DNA of 64,000 nt from Alcaligenaceae bacterium. Its GTDB lineage: Bacteria > Pseudomonadota > Gammaproteobacteria > Burkholderiales > Burkholderiaceae_B. The notes under the pieces were generated by a model. The model was given only the letters and a program-made list of their open reading frames with translations, was not told the origin of the DNA and made no database searches. Of the stretch, positions 36,010 to 45,916 are shown piece by piece. Each line of letters begins with the position of its first letter. Within the stretch, counting starts at the first letter, position 1. Both the position numbers and the translations under genes were made by a program. The stretch is taken from positions 296,308-360,307 of the forward strand of contig JACCET010000004.1 of assembly GCA_013416405.1 (NCBI GenBank). The letters are read 5' to 3'.

Positions 36010-37041
36010 TCAGGCCGCTTTTTCTTTGCCGCGTAACAGCGACAGGGCTGTATCTTCTATCATGTCTTCCTGTCCACCCACCATGCCGCGACGGCCCATT
36101 TCGACCAGGATATCGCGTGCGGAAACACCGAATTTCTTTTCAGCACGTTTAGCGAACAGCAGGAAGGAACCGTATACGCCGGCGTAACCCAGCGTCAGCG
36201 CATCGCGATCCAGGCGGATGGGGAAGTCCATGATAGGCACGACCAGATCCTCGGCAACGTCCTGGATCTTAAATACATCGACACCTGTCTCGACCTTCAT
36301 CAGGTCCAGTACCGCGACCAGCACTTCCAGCGGCGTATTGCCGGCACCCGCGCCCAGGCCTGCGGCGGCGGCGTCTATGCGGTCGGCGCCGACTTCAATG
36401 GCCGCAACGCTGTTGGCAACACCCATGGCCAGGTTATGGTGACCATGAAAGCCCAGTTCCGTTTCGGGCTTGAGCGCATCGCGCACCGCCAGCAAACGCT
36501 CCTTCACGGTATGAGGAAGCAGATGACCCGCCGAATCGGTGACATAAATGCAGTTGGCGCCGTAACCTTCCATCAGCCTGGCCTGCTCGACCAGCCCTTC
36601 GGGACTGTTCATGTGGCTCATCATAAGAAAGCCCACCGTGTCCATGCCCAGTTTGCGACCCAGCGTGATGTGCTGCTCGGACACGTCGGCTTCGGTGCAA
36701 TGCGTGGCCACGCGTATGGTGTTCACACCCAGTTCGTGCGCCATTTTCAGATGGTCAACGGTGCCGATGCCCGGTATCAGCAAGGCCGATACCTTGGCTT
36801 GCTTGAGTTCCGGAATGACAGCCGACAGGTACTCTTCGTCGCTATGCGAAGGAAACCCATAATTGACCGACGCGCCGCCCAGGCCATCGCCGTGCGTGAC
36901 CTCGATTAGCGGAACACCCGCCGCATCCAGGCCCTTGGCAATAGACGTCATCTGTTCAAGACTGATCTGATGACGCTTGGGATGCATGCCGTCACGCAGT
37001 GTCATGTCATGCAGAACGATTTTCTTTGCAGTGATGCTCAT
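36010..37041 (-). CDS. mhpE: 4-hydroxy-2-oxovalerate aldolase (DmpG/BphI/MhpE-like)
   Basis: Class II pyruvate aldolase that splits 4-hydroxy-2-oxo acids into pyruvate and an aldehyde and channels the aldehyde to its partner dehydrogenase. The 343-aa protein has [18 protein letters not shown] (metal Asp and catalytic Arg), [34 protein letters not shown], and the metal-His motif [19 protein letters not shown], with the C-terminal communication domain [24 protein letters not shown]. It lies 14 bp after the acetaldehyde dehydrogenase. No 2-oxopent-4-enoate hydratase or ring-cleavage gene is near, unusual for meta-cleavage clusters. Confidence 0.95.
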   Translation of the reverse strand: MSITAKKIVLHDMTLRDGMHPKRHQISLEQMTSIAKGLDAAGVPLIEVTHGDGLGGASVNYGFPSHSDEEYLSAVIPELKQAKVSALLIPGIGTVDHLKMAHELGVNTIRVATHCTEADVSEQHITLGRKLGMDTVGFLMMSHMNSPEGLVEQARLMEGYGANCIYVTDSAGHLLPHTVKERLLAVRDALKPETELGFHGHHNLAMGVANSVAAIEVGADRIDAAAAGLGAGAGNTPLEVLVAVLDLMKVETGVDVFKIQDVAEDLVVPIMDFPIRLDRDALTLGYAGVYGSFLLFAKRAEKKFGVSARDILVEMGRRGMVGGQEDMIEDTALSLLRGKEKAA

Positions 37042-37055
37042 GGTGGCCCCTTTAC

Positions 37056-37967
37056 TTAGACCGCTGTCGCGGGTGCATCCGCAGCAGCTATGATTTGTTC
37101 GGCAAACATCTCGGCGGTACGCGCGGCGGCGGCCGTCATGATGTCCAGATTGCCCGAATACTTGGGCAAATAGTCGCCCAAGCCTTCGACCTCGAGGTAG
37201 ATCGAAACGCGATTGCCATCGAACACCGGCCCATTGACCAGGCGATATCCAGGCACGTACTTTTGCACTTCCTTGATCATGGCGTGCACCGATTCGGTGA
37301 TCTTGTCTTGATCAGGGGCTGTCTCGGTCAGGCAATGCACGGTGTCGCGCATAATGAGCGGAGGCTCGGCCGGATTCAGAATAATGATGGCCTTGCCAAC
37401 CTTGGCACCGCCCACTTTCTCGACAGCGCCCGACGTCGTGCGGGTAAACTCATCGATATTCTTGCGTGTGCCCGGGCCGGCGGATTTTGACGATACCGTG
37501 GCAACGATTTCACCGTATTCCACAGGCTGAACGCGCGCAACGGCATGCACCATGGGTATGGTGGCCTGACCACCGCAAGTAACCATGTTCACGTTTTTCT
37601 CGCCCTTGCCCAAGAGCTCCTGCAAGTTGACGGGCGGCACGCAAAATGGACCGATCGCAGCAGGCGTCAGGTCTATCATCAGCACACCCAGGGCGGTCAA
37701 CTTGTCGGAGTTATCCTGGTGTACGTAGGCACTGGTCGCGTCAAAGGCAATCTGGATGTCGTCTACCTTAACGAAAGGCAACATGCCGTCCACACCTTCG
37801 GCGGTGGTCTTCAAACCCAGCTCGGCAGCACGCTTCAGACCATCGGAGGCTGGATCGACTCCCACCATCCAGACAGGCTCGATCACAGGGCTGCGCATTA
37901 GTTTTGCCAGCAAATCGGTGCCGATATTGCCGGGGCCGATGATGGCTGCTCTCAATTTCTTTGCCAT
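37056..37967 (-). CDS. mhpF: acetaldehyde dehydrogenase (acylating), DmpF/BphJ/MhpF-like
   Basis: Converts acetaldehyde (or propionaldehyde) plus CoA and NAD+ to acyl-CoA, in complex with the aldolase. The 303-aa protein has the Rossmann motif [18 protein letters not shown], the catalytic cysteine in [21 protein letters not shown], and [19 protein letters not shown]. It follows dctM of a TRAP transporter by about 50 bp in the same direction, suggesting one dctPQM-mhpF-mhpE transcription unit. Confidence 0.96.
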   Translation of the reverse strand: MAKKLRAAIIGPGNIGTDLLAKLMRSPVIEPVWMVGVDPASDGLKRAAELGLKTTAEGVDGMLPFVKVDDIQIAFDATSAYVHQDNSDKLTALGVLMIDLTPAAIGPFCVPPVNLQELLGKGEKNVNMVTCGGQATIPMVHAVARVQPVEYGEIVATVSSKSAGPGTRKNIDEFTRTTSGAVEKVGGAKVGKAIIILNPAEPPLIMRDTVHCLTETAPDQDKITESVHAMIKEVQKYVPGYRLVNGPVFDGNRVSIYLEVEGLGDYLPKYSGNLDIMTAAAARTAEMFAEQIIAAADAPATAV

Positions 37968-38017
37968 GGTTTACTCCCAAGAATTAGTACGAAAAAACTG
38001 TGTCATGGAACTCGCTC

Positions 38018-39301
38018 CTAGCCGCCCATCAGGCGTAGAGGAGCCAGTGAAAACCAGGGCACATAGGTAATCAACAGCAGTACCGCCAACATCGCCACAA
38101 TGAAAGGTATGGCCCCGACCGCCGCCTTTTCAAGGTTGGTTTCACCGACTCGTGCTCCCACGAACAGGTTGACCCCCACAGGCGGCGTCACCATGCCGAT
38201 AGCCAGATTGACGATGATCACAATACCGAAGTGAACGGGATCGACGCCGACCGCCATGACAACAGGCAACAGTATGGGGACGAGAATAATGATCGCCGCC
38301 AGTGTTTCCATGAACATGCCCACGAACAACAGCAGGACGTTGGTCAGCAGCAGGATAAGTATCGGGCTATCGGTCAATTGCACGATGTAGTCGGCGATCA
38401 TGAACGGAATGCGTTCGATGGCCAGCATGCGGCCAAAAATCGTGGCCGTACCGACAATCACAATCACCGTCGCCGAGGTCAGCGCAGAGTTCGCAATGAC
38501 CTGGTACAAGTCCTTGAACTTCAGTTCTTTATAAACGAACACGCCCACAACAAAACCGTAGATAACGCCGATTGCGGCAGCCTCGGTGGGTGTAAATACG
38601 CCACCATAGATTCCACCCAGGATGACGACGGGTACCAGCAGGGCCCACTTGGCGTCCCAGATGACGGCCCAGGCCTCTTTGCCATTGAATCGTTCTTCCG
38701 ATCCTTTGTAGCCCTCTTTGCGCGCCTTCCAGTAAGCCACAGCGATCAGCGCGCCCCCGATCATCAGGCCCGGGACGGCGCCGGCCAGAAACATTTGGGT
38801 GATCGACACATTGGCTGATACCGCGTAAATGATCATGGGAATGCTGGGCGGAATGATGATGCCCAGGCTGCCGGCCGAAGCGATCAGTCCAACGGAATAG
38901 CCCTTGTCATACCCCGCACGTGCCATGGCAGGCAGCAACAGGCCGCCAATGGCAGCCACGGTCGCCGGCCCCGAACCCGAGATCGCCGCGAAGAACAGGC
39001 AGGTAACGACGGCAATAATGGCCAGGCCGCCGGTGTAGCGTCCAAAGAAAACATTGCCCACCGCCAGCAGGCGACGGGAAAGGCCGCCCACGCCCATCAG
39101 ATCGCCGGCCAGAATGAAGAAGGGCACGGCCATCAGCGGGAAGGAATCGATCGAAGTGACCAGGCCCTGCGCAATATAGCTGCTGCTGACCTTGCCGCTG
39201 TACAGCAGCGCGAACGACGATGCCAGGCCGAGCGAGATCGCCACAGGCACACTGACCACGAGCAATGCAATAAAGCAGCCAAACAGTATTAATGAAATCA
39301 T
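38018..39301 (-). CDS. dctM: TRAP transporter large permease (DctM)
   Basis: A 427-aa, about 12-helix permease that drives sodium-coupled uptake of the solute delivered by the DctP protein. Family segments: FFILAGDLMGVGGLSRRLLAVGNVFFG, AAISGSGPATVAAIGGLLLPAMARAGYDKGYSVGLIASAGSLGIIIPPSIPMIIYA, and a late NLAIGMVTPPVGVNLFVG. Its start overlaps the dctQ stop by 4 bp. Followed by the acetaldehyde dehydrogenase. Confidence 0.95.
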   Translation of the reverse strand: MISLILFGCFIALLVVSVPVAISLGLASSFALLYSGKVSSSYIAQGLVTSIDSFPLMAVPFFILAGDLMGVGGLSRRLLAVGNVFFGRYTGGLAIIAVVTCLFFAAISGSGPATVAAIGGLLLPAMARAGYDKGYSVGLIASAGSLGIIIPPSIPMIIYAVSANVSITQMFLAGAVPGLMIGGALIAVAYWKARKEGYKGSEERFNGKEAWAVIWDAKWALLVPVVILGGIYGGVFTPTEAAAIGVIYGFVVGVFVYKELKFKDLYQVIANSALTSATVIVIVGTATIFGRMLAIERIPFMIADYIVQLTDSPILILLLTNVLLLFVGMFMETLAAIIILVPILLPVVMAVGVDPVHFGIVIIVNLAIGMVTPPVGVNLFVGARVGETNLEKAAVGAIPFIVAMLAVLLLITYVPWFSLAPLRLMGG

Positions 39302-39780
39302 TTAGTGCTCCCGCCGCGCATGACCTTTACCTCTGCCACTATGCATTGCAACAGGCGCAGGATGACCAAGGCAAAACCCACCGTTGGCGCGAGATAGATG
39401 TAGCCCATGGGCAAACCCATGGCCGACGACTGCTGTCCGAACGAGAATATCTTGAGAGTGAGCGCGTAGCCTTCCTTGACGACCAGCACCGCAAACACGA
39501 TGAACAGGACATGCGACAGAATGCTTGCGTAATGGCGATATAGCCCCGGCAGGCGCGTTACCGCAGCCTCTACACAGATGTGCGCATTGCGCTTGACGCC
39601 ATAGGCAACACCCAGATAGGTCGCCCAGATAAATGCATAGCGCGCGAGCTCTTCCGACCAGGTCAGGGAATCGCCCATGACGTAGCGCATGAACACTTGC
39701 GCGCCAATCAGAATAGACATGAGCGAAAGAAGAAATACAAGCAGCATCTCTTCAAGGTGTTTATCCAGAAATTTGAACAT
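39298..39780 (-). CDS. dctQ: TRAP transporter small permease (DctQ)
   Basis: Four-helix small membrane subunit. Family segment FMRYVMGDSLTWSEELARYAFIWATYLGVAYGVKRNAHI is typical. I use the ATG at 39780 (MFKFLDKHLEEMLLVFLL), since an in-frame ATG at 39807 lies inside the 3' arm of a strong intercistronic hairpin; that longer version would be 169 aa. Its stop overlaps dctM by 4 bp, so Q and M are translationally coupled. Confidence 0.9.
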   Translation of the reverse strand: MFKFLDKHLEEMLLVFLLSLMSILIGAQVFMRYVMGDSLTWSEELARYAFIWATYLGVAYGVKRNAHICVEAAVTRLPGLYRHYASILSHVLFIVFAVLVVKEGYALTLKIFSFGQQSSAMGLPMGYIYLAPTVGFALVILRLLQCIVAEVKVMRGGSTK

Positions 39781-39803
39781 GATCTCGAATACTCGAAATG
39801 CAA

Positions 39804-39840
39804 TCATCGAGCTGGTAGCCTGAGACTACCGGCTCGATGA
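39804..39840 (-). other. intercistronic hairpin between dctP and dctQ
   Basis: TCATCGAGCTGGTAG (39804-39818) and CTACCGGCTCGATGA (39826-39840) pair over 15 positions with one mismatch (G-U capable in RNA) around a 7-nt loop. It lies 27 bp after the dctP stop, with no U tract. Such hairpins usually stabilise the abundant binding-protein mRNA and lower expression of the membrane subunits. Confidence 0.7.
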
Positions 39841-39866
39841 TCGATGGGCTCGGAGGCCCGGAGTGA

Positions 39867-40880
39867 TCAGCTATTTACTTCGGCGATGATGCTGTCGACA
39901 GTTTCGCTACCAATTTTCTTCTTGACCAACTCGTGGATGGGACCCATCTTGCTGGAGAATGCCTCGAGCTCTTCAGGCGTCAGCTCGGTGATGGTGACAT
40001 CCGTCATGGCGGCGACAGCCTTGGCGTCGGCCTTCTGAGCCAGGTCACGCTGATAAGCAGTGGTTTTCTTTACGGACTCAAGCAACAAAGTCTTGTCTGC
40101 ATCGCTCATGCGATTGAAGACATCAGGGTTGATAAGCACGGGCCATGGCGAATAAACGTGGTTGGTCATGCTGATGAATTTCTGTACTTCGTTGAACTTC
40201 ATGTCGTAGAACAGATTGATGGGACCTTCCTGCGCGTCGAAGGTACCTTGCTGTAATGCCGTGAACAGCTCGCCAAAGGCCAGCGGAGCAGGATTTGCGC
40301 CCACTTCCTTCCAGGCTGCGATATGCACCTCGTTTTCCATCGTACGCATCTTCATGCCTGCCAGATCGTCGGGCGACTTGATGACTTTCTTGCTGTTGGT
40401 CAACTGGCGGAAACCGTTTTCCCAATAACCCAGGCCCTTGATGCCCACTTTTTCAAGGCTGGTCAGCAGATCGGTACCGATCTTGCCGTCGAGCACGCGA
40501 TAGACACTATCGCGGTCCTTGAAGATGAAGGGAATATCAAGCGCGAAGAATTGCTTGTTGAAGTTGCCCAATACAGCCGATGACACAAAAGTCATGTCAA
40601 CGTTACCCAACTGGATGCTCTCCACCAGTTCGCGCTCGCTGCCAAGCTGCGAATTGGGAAAAATCTCGATCGTGATGCGACCGTTGGTTTTCTCGGCCAG
40701 TTCCTTGCCAAGGTATTCAAACGCCAGATGCCCTGTATTTGAAGTGGAGGCGGCGTGAGCGGCTTTAATGACGATTTTTTCTTCGGCGGCAGCGGTGTTC
40801 GCAGCGGCAATTGAAAACGCGCATAGACCCAGGGCCATGGCTGCGGAACGGACAAATTTGCCGGGAAGGCTAGAAAACAT
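39867..40880 (-). CDS. dctP: TRAP transporter substrate-binding protein (DctP)
   Basis: Periplasmic solute receptor, 337 aa with a Sec signal peptide (cleavage near residue 32, ANTAAAEE). DctP-family features: AHAASTSNTGHLAFEYLGKELAEKTNGRITIEIFPNSQLGSERELVESIQLGNVDM, GLGYWENGFRQLTNSKK, and the segment DLAGMKMRTMENEVH carrying the Arg that normally salt-bridges the substrate carboxylate, so an organic acid ligand is expected. Head of the dctPQM-mhpF-mhpE unit and divergent from the FAD-linked dehydrogenase. The precise ligand is not predictable. Confidence 0.94.
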   Translation of the reverse strand: MFSSLPGKFVRSAAMALGLCAFSIAAANTAAAEEKIVIKAAHAASTSNTGHLAFEYLGKELAEKTNGRITIEIFPNSQLGSERELVESIQLGNVDMTFVSSAVLGNFNKQFFALDIPFIFKDRDSVYRVLDGKIGTDLLTSLEKVGIKGLGYWENGFRQLTNSKKVIKSPDDLAGMKMRTMENEVHIAAWKEVGANPAPLAFGELFTALQQGTFDAQEGPINLFYDMKFNEVQKFISMTNHVYSPWPVLINPDVFNRMSDADKTLLLESVKKTTAYQRDLAQKADAKAVAAMTDVTITELTPEELEAFSSKMGPIHELVKKKIGSETVDSIIAEVNS

Positions 40881-41052
40881 GGGTTATCTCCGTGAACTGT
40901 ATATATTCAGGTCCCGCCGTACGTTGTTTCAAGACGGGCGCTTCTGCACCATGCCCTTGATCGGATATTGAGGCTGCCCTCTTTTTTCCTGAAATGACAC
41001 GATAGCAGCCGATTTTAGTTTGATGCTAAAATTTTTTCAACTATTGAATAAC

Positions 41053-41071
41053 ATTCTCAATATATGAGAAT
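41053..41071. promoter_or_regulatory. 19-bp perfect dyad in the divergent dctP / FAD-dehydrogenase region
   Basis: ATTCTCA (41053-41059), spacer ATATA, TGAGAAT (41065-41071) forms a perfect inverted repeat 38-56 bp upstream of the FAD-dehydrogenase ATG. IclR-family regulators bind similar short palindromes and an IclR gene lies next door, so this is a candidate operator for the cassette. Confidence 0.5.
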
Positions 41072-41108
41072 TATTGATCCGATACGCATACTCTGGAGCC
41101 TTTGCACC

Positions 41109-42536
41109 ATGAACTCTTACGCAAGCACTGCCACTGATACAGCCCAAGCCACTACACTGCTGAACGCACTGAAAGCCTCACTGGGCACTGACGAAGTCCT
41201 GACAGGCGAGCAGATCAGCGACAAATACCTGCAAGACTGGAGTGGCGAGAAAGGTGGCAAGCCACTGGCTGTAGTGCGTCCTCGCAGCACCGATGAAATC
41301 TCGCGGACCATGGCGGTTTGCCATGCACACCACTGGCCGGTGGTCCCTCAGGGCGGCCTGACCGGACTTGCCGGCGGCGCGGTTCCAAACCAGGGCGCAG
41401 TTGTCGTGTCGCTGGAGCGCATGAGCGGCATCGAAGAAATAGATACCGCCTCGGCCACCATTACTGTCCTGGCCGGAACACCCTTGCAAACCATACAGGA
41501 AGCAGCCCAGGCAGCCGGCTTTTTCTTCGCGCTGGATCTGGGCGCCCGCGGCTCATGCCAGATAGGCGGCAATATTGCCACCAATGCCGGCGGCAACCGT
41601 GTGATCCGCTATGGCATGGCCAGAGACCTGGTTCTGGGGCTGGAAGTCATTCTACCGGACGGCACGGTGCTGTCCATGATGAACAAAATGGTCAAGAACA
41701 ACGCCGGTCCGGATCTCAAGGGCTTGTTCATAGGCACCGAAGGCACCATGGGCATAGTCAGCAAAGCCGTCATGCGCCTGCATCCGCAGGTCACGGGCGC
41801 CAATACCGCATTGGTGGCAGTGGCAGACTTCGACGCAGCGGTAAAGCTGCTGCGCCATGCGCAGCAGCGCCTGTCCGGCCATGTCAGCGCATTTGAAGTC
41901 ATGTGGGCCGACTATTACAAATCGGCCACCACAGATGGCGGCATCCGTGCCCCGCTGCCTGCCGGCTACCCTCTTTACGTATTGCTGGACATGCAGGGCA
42001 GCGCTCCGGAAGAGAACGCCGAACGGTTCGAATCAGTGCTGGAGCACGCCCTGGCCGAGGGCTGGGCGCTGGACGCCGCCATCGCCCAATCACACAGCGA
42101 CGCCGAAAGCTTCTGGGCCCTGCGGGACTCGATTGGTGAAATGCTCAAGACCTACGCGCCCACGATCAACTTTGACGTGTCCTTTCCCATTTCCAATATC
42201 GGCATCTGCGTCGACCGCATGCGCAAGGTCATGAGTGAACAGTTTCCGGATATCCATGCGATGTTCTTTGGCCATGTGGGCGACGGCAATGTGCACATCG
42301 TCGTGGGTCCGTTGCCTGACGATGGCCGCAAAACCGAACATGCCATCGAAGACGCCTATTACGCCATCACTAAAGAACTGGGTGGCTCGGTCTCGGCAGA
42401 ACACGGCATAGGCATACACAAGAAGCCATATCTGGGACATAGTCGTAGCGATGCCGAGATCGCGCTGATCCGCGCCATGAAACGCGCCATAGACCCACAC
42501 AACATCATGAACCCCGGCAAGATACTTTCGGACTAA
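41109..42536 (+). CDS. FAD-binding 2-hydroxyacid dehydrogenase (GlcD / D-2-hydroxyglutarate dehydrogenase-like)
   Basis: A 475-aa flavoprotein of the VAO/PCMH type. FAD-binding half: VVPQGGLTGLAGGAVPNQGAVVVSLERM and ARGSCQIGGNIATNAGGNRVIRYGMARDLVLGLEVILPDG. C-terminal FAD-oxidase domain: FGHVGDGNVHIVVGP (metal/substrate His) and SAEHGIGIHKKPYL, ending in IDPHNIMNPGKILSD. Family members oxidise D-2-hydroxy acids to 2-oxo acids. Start is the ATG at 41109 with TGGAG upstream; a longer reading to 41064 lacks a ribosome site. Divergent from the TRAP-aldolase operon and convergent with an IclR gene. The substrate is inferred below. Confidence 0.92.
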   Translation: MNSYASTATDTAQATTLLNALKASLGTDEVLTGEQISDKYLQDWSGEKGGKPLAVVRPRSTDEISRTMAVCHAHHWPVVPQGGLTGLAGGAVPNQGAVVVSLERMSGIEEIDTASATITVLAGTPLQTIQEAAQAAGFFFALDLGARGSCQIGGNIATNAGGNRVIRYGMARDLVLGLEVILPDGTVLSMMNKMVKNNAGPDLKGLFIGTEGTMGIVSKAVMRLHPQVTGANTALVAVADFDAAVKLLRHAQQRLSGHVSAFEVMWADYYKSATTDGGIRAPLPAGYPLYVLLDMQGSAPEENAERFESVLEHALAEGWALDAAIAQSHSDAESFWALRDSIGEMLKTYAPTINFDVSFPISNIGICVDRMRKVMSEQFPDIHAMFFGHVGDGNVHIVVGPLPDDGRKTEHAIEDAYYAITKELGGSVSAEHGIGIHKKPYLGHSRSDAEIALIRAMKRAIDPHNIMNPGKILSD

Positions 42537-42557
42537 ACCTTTGCGCAGCAGCGCCGC

Positions 42558-43388
42558 TCAGCCGCCCAGCTCCGCGCTGATCTGGGCGGCTGCACGCTGA
42601 ACCAGCGGCACCAGCTCGCTCATGCGCTGCTCGTCCATATATTCAAGTGTGCTGGATACACTGATGGCCGCAATGATTTTCCGGCTGTTGTCGCGCACAG
42701 GCGCCGCCACGCAACGTATAAGCTGCTCGTCTTCACCCAGGTCATAAGCAAAGCCCTTGCGTTGGTATTCACGCATCATCTGCAGCCACTGCGCCGGCGT
42801 GATGACGTCACGCAGCAAATGCACGCTCCGATCGTAAATACCCAGCAGCTCGTCGTCGGAATAATCCAGGATCAGGGCCTTGCCTATGCCGGTGGAAATC
42901 ATGGGTTTGACGCCGCCTATGCGCGAACTGATTTCCACGGCACGACGGCTGGCCAGCTTGTCCAGATAGATGACCTTATCAGTTTCCGCATAAGCCAGAT
43001 GCACGGTATCAGACGTTTCCCGGGCCAGACGCTTCAGGATGGGGTGAGCAAGGCGCGTCAGATCAACCTGTGAGTACGCGCGATAGCCCAGCTCCAGCAC
43101 TTTCCAGCCCAGGCGATAACCACTGCCGCCCTGCTCACGCTTGATGTAATGACGCTGCTGCAATGCCGACAGAATACGATGAGCCGTGCTGTAAGTCATG
43201 CCGGTCTTTCGGGCCAGATCGGCGATATCGTCCACGCCATCGGCTACTGCCTCGAGGATGTCCAGGCCACGCATCAGCGTCTGGCTGGCAGACGGCTTCT
43301 GTGCGTTGGCATTGTCCGGCTGCTTTATCGCGGGCTCTTCCCCCTGCATCGCCGTGGGCGTGCCAGCCAGCTTGCTTTTTTGTGTCAT
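42558..43388 (-). CDS. IclR-family transcriptional regulator
   Basis: A 276-aa regulator with about 35 extra N-terminal residues, a winged helix (about 37-95: TLMRGLDILEAVADGVDDIADLARKTGMTYSTAHRILSALQQRHYI) and an IclR effector domain (about 110-276) with VIYLDKLASRRAVEISSRIGGVKPMISTGIGKALI and KGFAYDLGEDEQLIRCVAAPVRD. Likely local regulator of the adjacent FAD dehydrogenase and TRAP-aldolase genes; ligand unknown. Confidence 0.92.
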   Translation of the reverse strand: MTQKSKLAGTPTAMQGEEPAIKQPDNANAQKPSASQTLMRGLDILEAVADGVDDIADLARKTGMTYSTAHRILSALQQRHYIKREQGGSGYRLGWKVLELGYRAYSQVDLTRLAHPILKRLARETSDTVHLAYAETDKVIYLDKLASRRAVEISSRIGGVKPMISTGIGKALILDYSDDELLGIYDRSVHLLRDVITPAQWLQMMREYQRKGFAYDLGEDEQLIRCVAAPVRDNSRKIIAAISVSSTLEYMDEQRMSELVPLVQRAAAQISAELGG

Positions 43389-43470
43389 ACCCCTACACCG
43401 TTCCAGAGCGCGAACCTTACGCCATACACCTGCGATACAGGCATTGCGTTCATATCAAGTTCTGCTTGTA

Positions 43471-43544
43471 TGGAGCGGGTGAAGGGAATCGAACCCTCGT
43501 ATGCAGCTTGGGAAGCTGCCGTTCTACCATTGAACTACACCCGC
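43471..43544 (-). tRNA. tRNA-Gly(CCC)
   Basis: Full cloverleaf on the minus strand: acceptor GCGGGTG/CACCCGC, D arm GTTC/GAAC, anticodon arm GCAGC-TTCCCAA-GCTGC with anticodon CCC (43510-43512), T arm with TTCGATT loop, discriminator T and an encoded CCA end (74 nt). Confidence 0.97.
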
Positions 43545-43652
43545 TATGCGCGAAGTGCCGAATTATAGCGCCGCCATCAAAAACTTGCCCCAAAGCGCCG
43601 AACCGGGACTAGGCTCACCAAAAAAAGGCCCCGCAACAGCTACAATTCAGTC

Positions 43653-45424
<1,772 letters not shown>

Positions 45425-45443
45425 TCTGGAACTCTGATTCACA

Positions 45444-45644
45444 ATGAACATCACTCTTAACGGACAACCCCTGCAGGTGGACAAGGTGTCCACCATCGGT
45501 GAACTTATCGCTCATCTGGGCTATACGGACAAGCGTATCGCCGTCGAACAGAATGGCGAGATTGTCCCGAAAAGCACGCACGGCACGGCATCGCTGGCCG
45601 AGGGCGACCAACTTGAAATCGTTGTCGCGGTAGGCGGGGGCTGA
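45444..45644 (+). CDS. thiS: sulfur carrier protein ThiS
   Basis: A 66-aa ubiquitin-like sulfur carrier for thiazole synthesis in thiamine biosynthesis. MNITLNGQPLQVDKVSTIGELIAHLGY at the start, IAVEQNGEIVPKSTH in the middle, and the C-terminal thiocarboxylation tail VVAVGGG. Other thi genes (thiG, thiE) are not adjacent; the next 270 bp hold a repeat element. Confidence 0.93.
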   Translation: MNITLNGQPLQVDKVSTIGELIAHLGYTDKRIAVEQNGEIVPKSTHGTASLAEGDQLEIVVAVGGG

Positions 45645-45677
45645 TTCGGCGGTTGGTCATCCTTTGCTGCGTGCCAG

Positions 45678-45903
45678 GCTATCCCACGGCCTCGAGCAGT
45701 CCTAGGCATGTACCGGGTGCTGTGGGTCGGGCTTTGCTCCTCGTGACTGGTTCGGCGCCTCCGCGCCGAACACCACTTCGCCTTGCTCGTACGGCCATTC
45801 GGCCTTCCTTCGCCTACGGCTCGTTCAGCCCCGAAAGTCGCTGCAGCCCGACCCACAGCACCCGGTACAGCTATGCCGCGGCTGCTCGAAGCCGTGGGAC
45901 AGC
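45678..45903. repeat. ~226-bp inverted-repeat element with 56-59-bp arms
   Basis: The left arm (45678-45733) and right arm (45845-45903) are imperfect reverse complements. They share GCTATCCCACGG/CCGTGGGACAGC at the ends, CTCGAGCAG/CTGCTCGAA, and an exact inner TACCGGGTGCTGTGGGTCGG / CCGACCCACAGCACCCGGTA. The 111-bp centre contains a 9-bp perfect hairpin GTTCGGCGC-CTCC-GCGCCGAAC (45750-45771) and a second GC-rich segment with GGCCATTCGGCC. It sits between convergent thiS and ffh. No transposase gene is inside. It looks like a mobile palindromic element (MITE- or BIME-like) or a very large transcript-end structure. Confidence 0.75.
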
Positions 45904-45916
45904 CCAGCAATAGCTC

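Noticed and set aside
45521..45913. Short ORFs on both strands through the thiS-ffh intergenic region
   Set aside because: They are created by the inverted-repeat element and are mirror-like Arg/Ser/Pro-rich translations; not protein genes.
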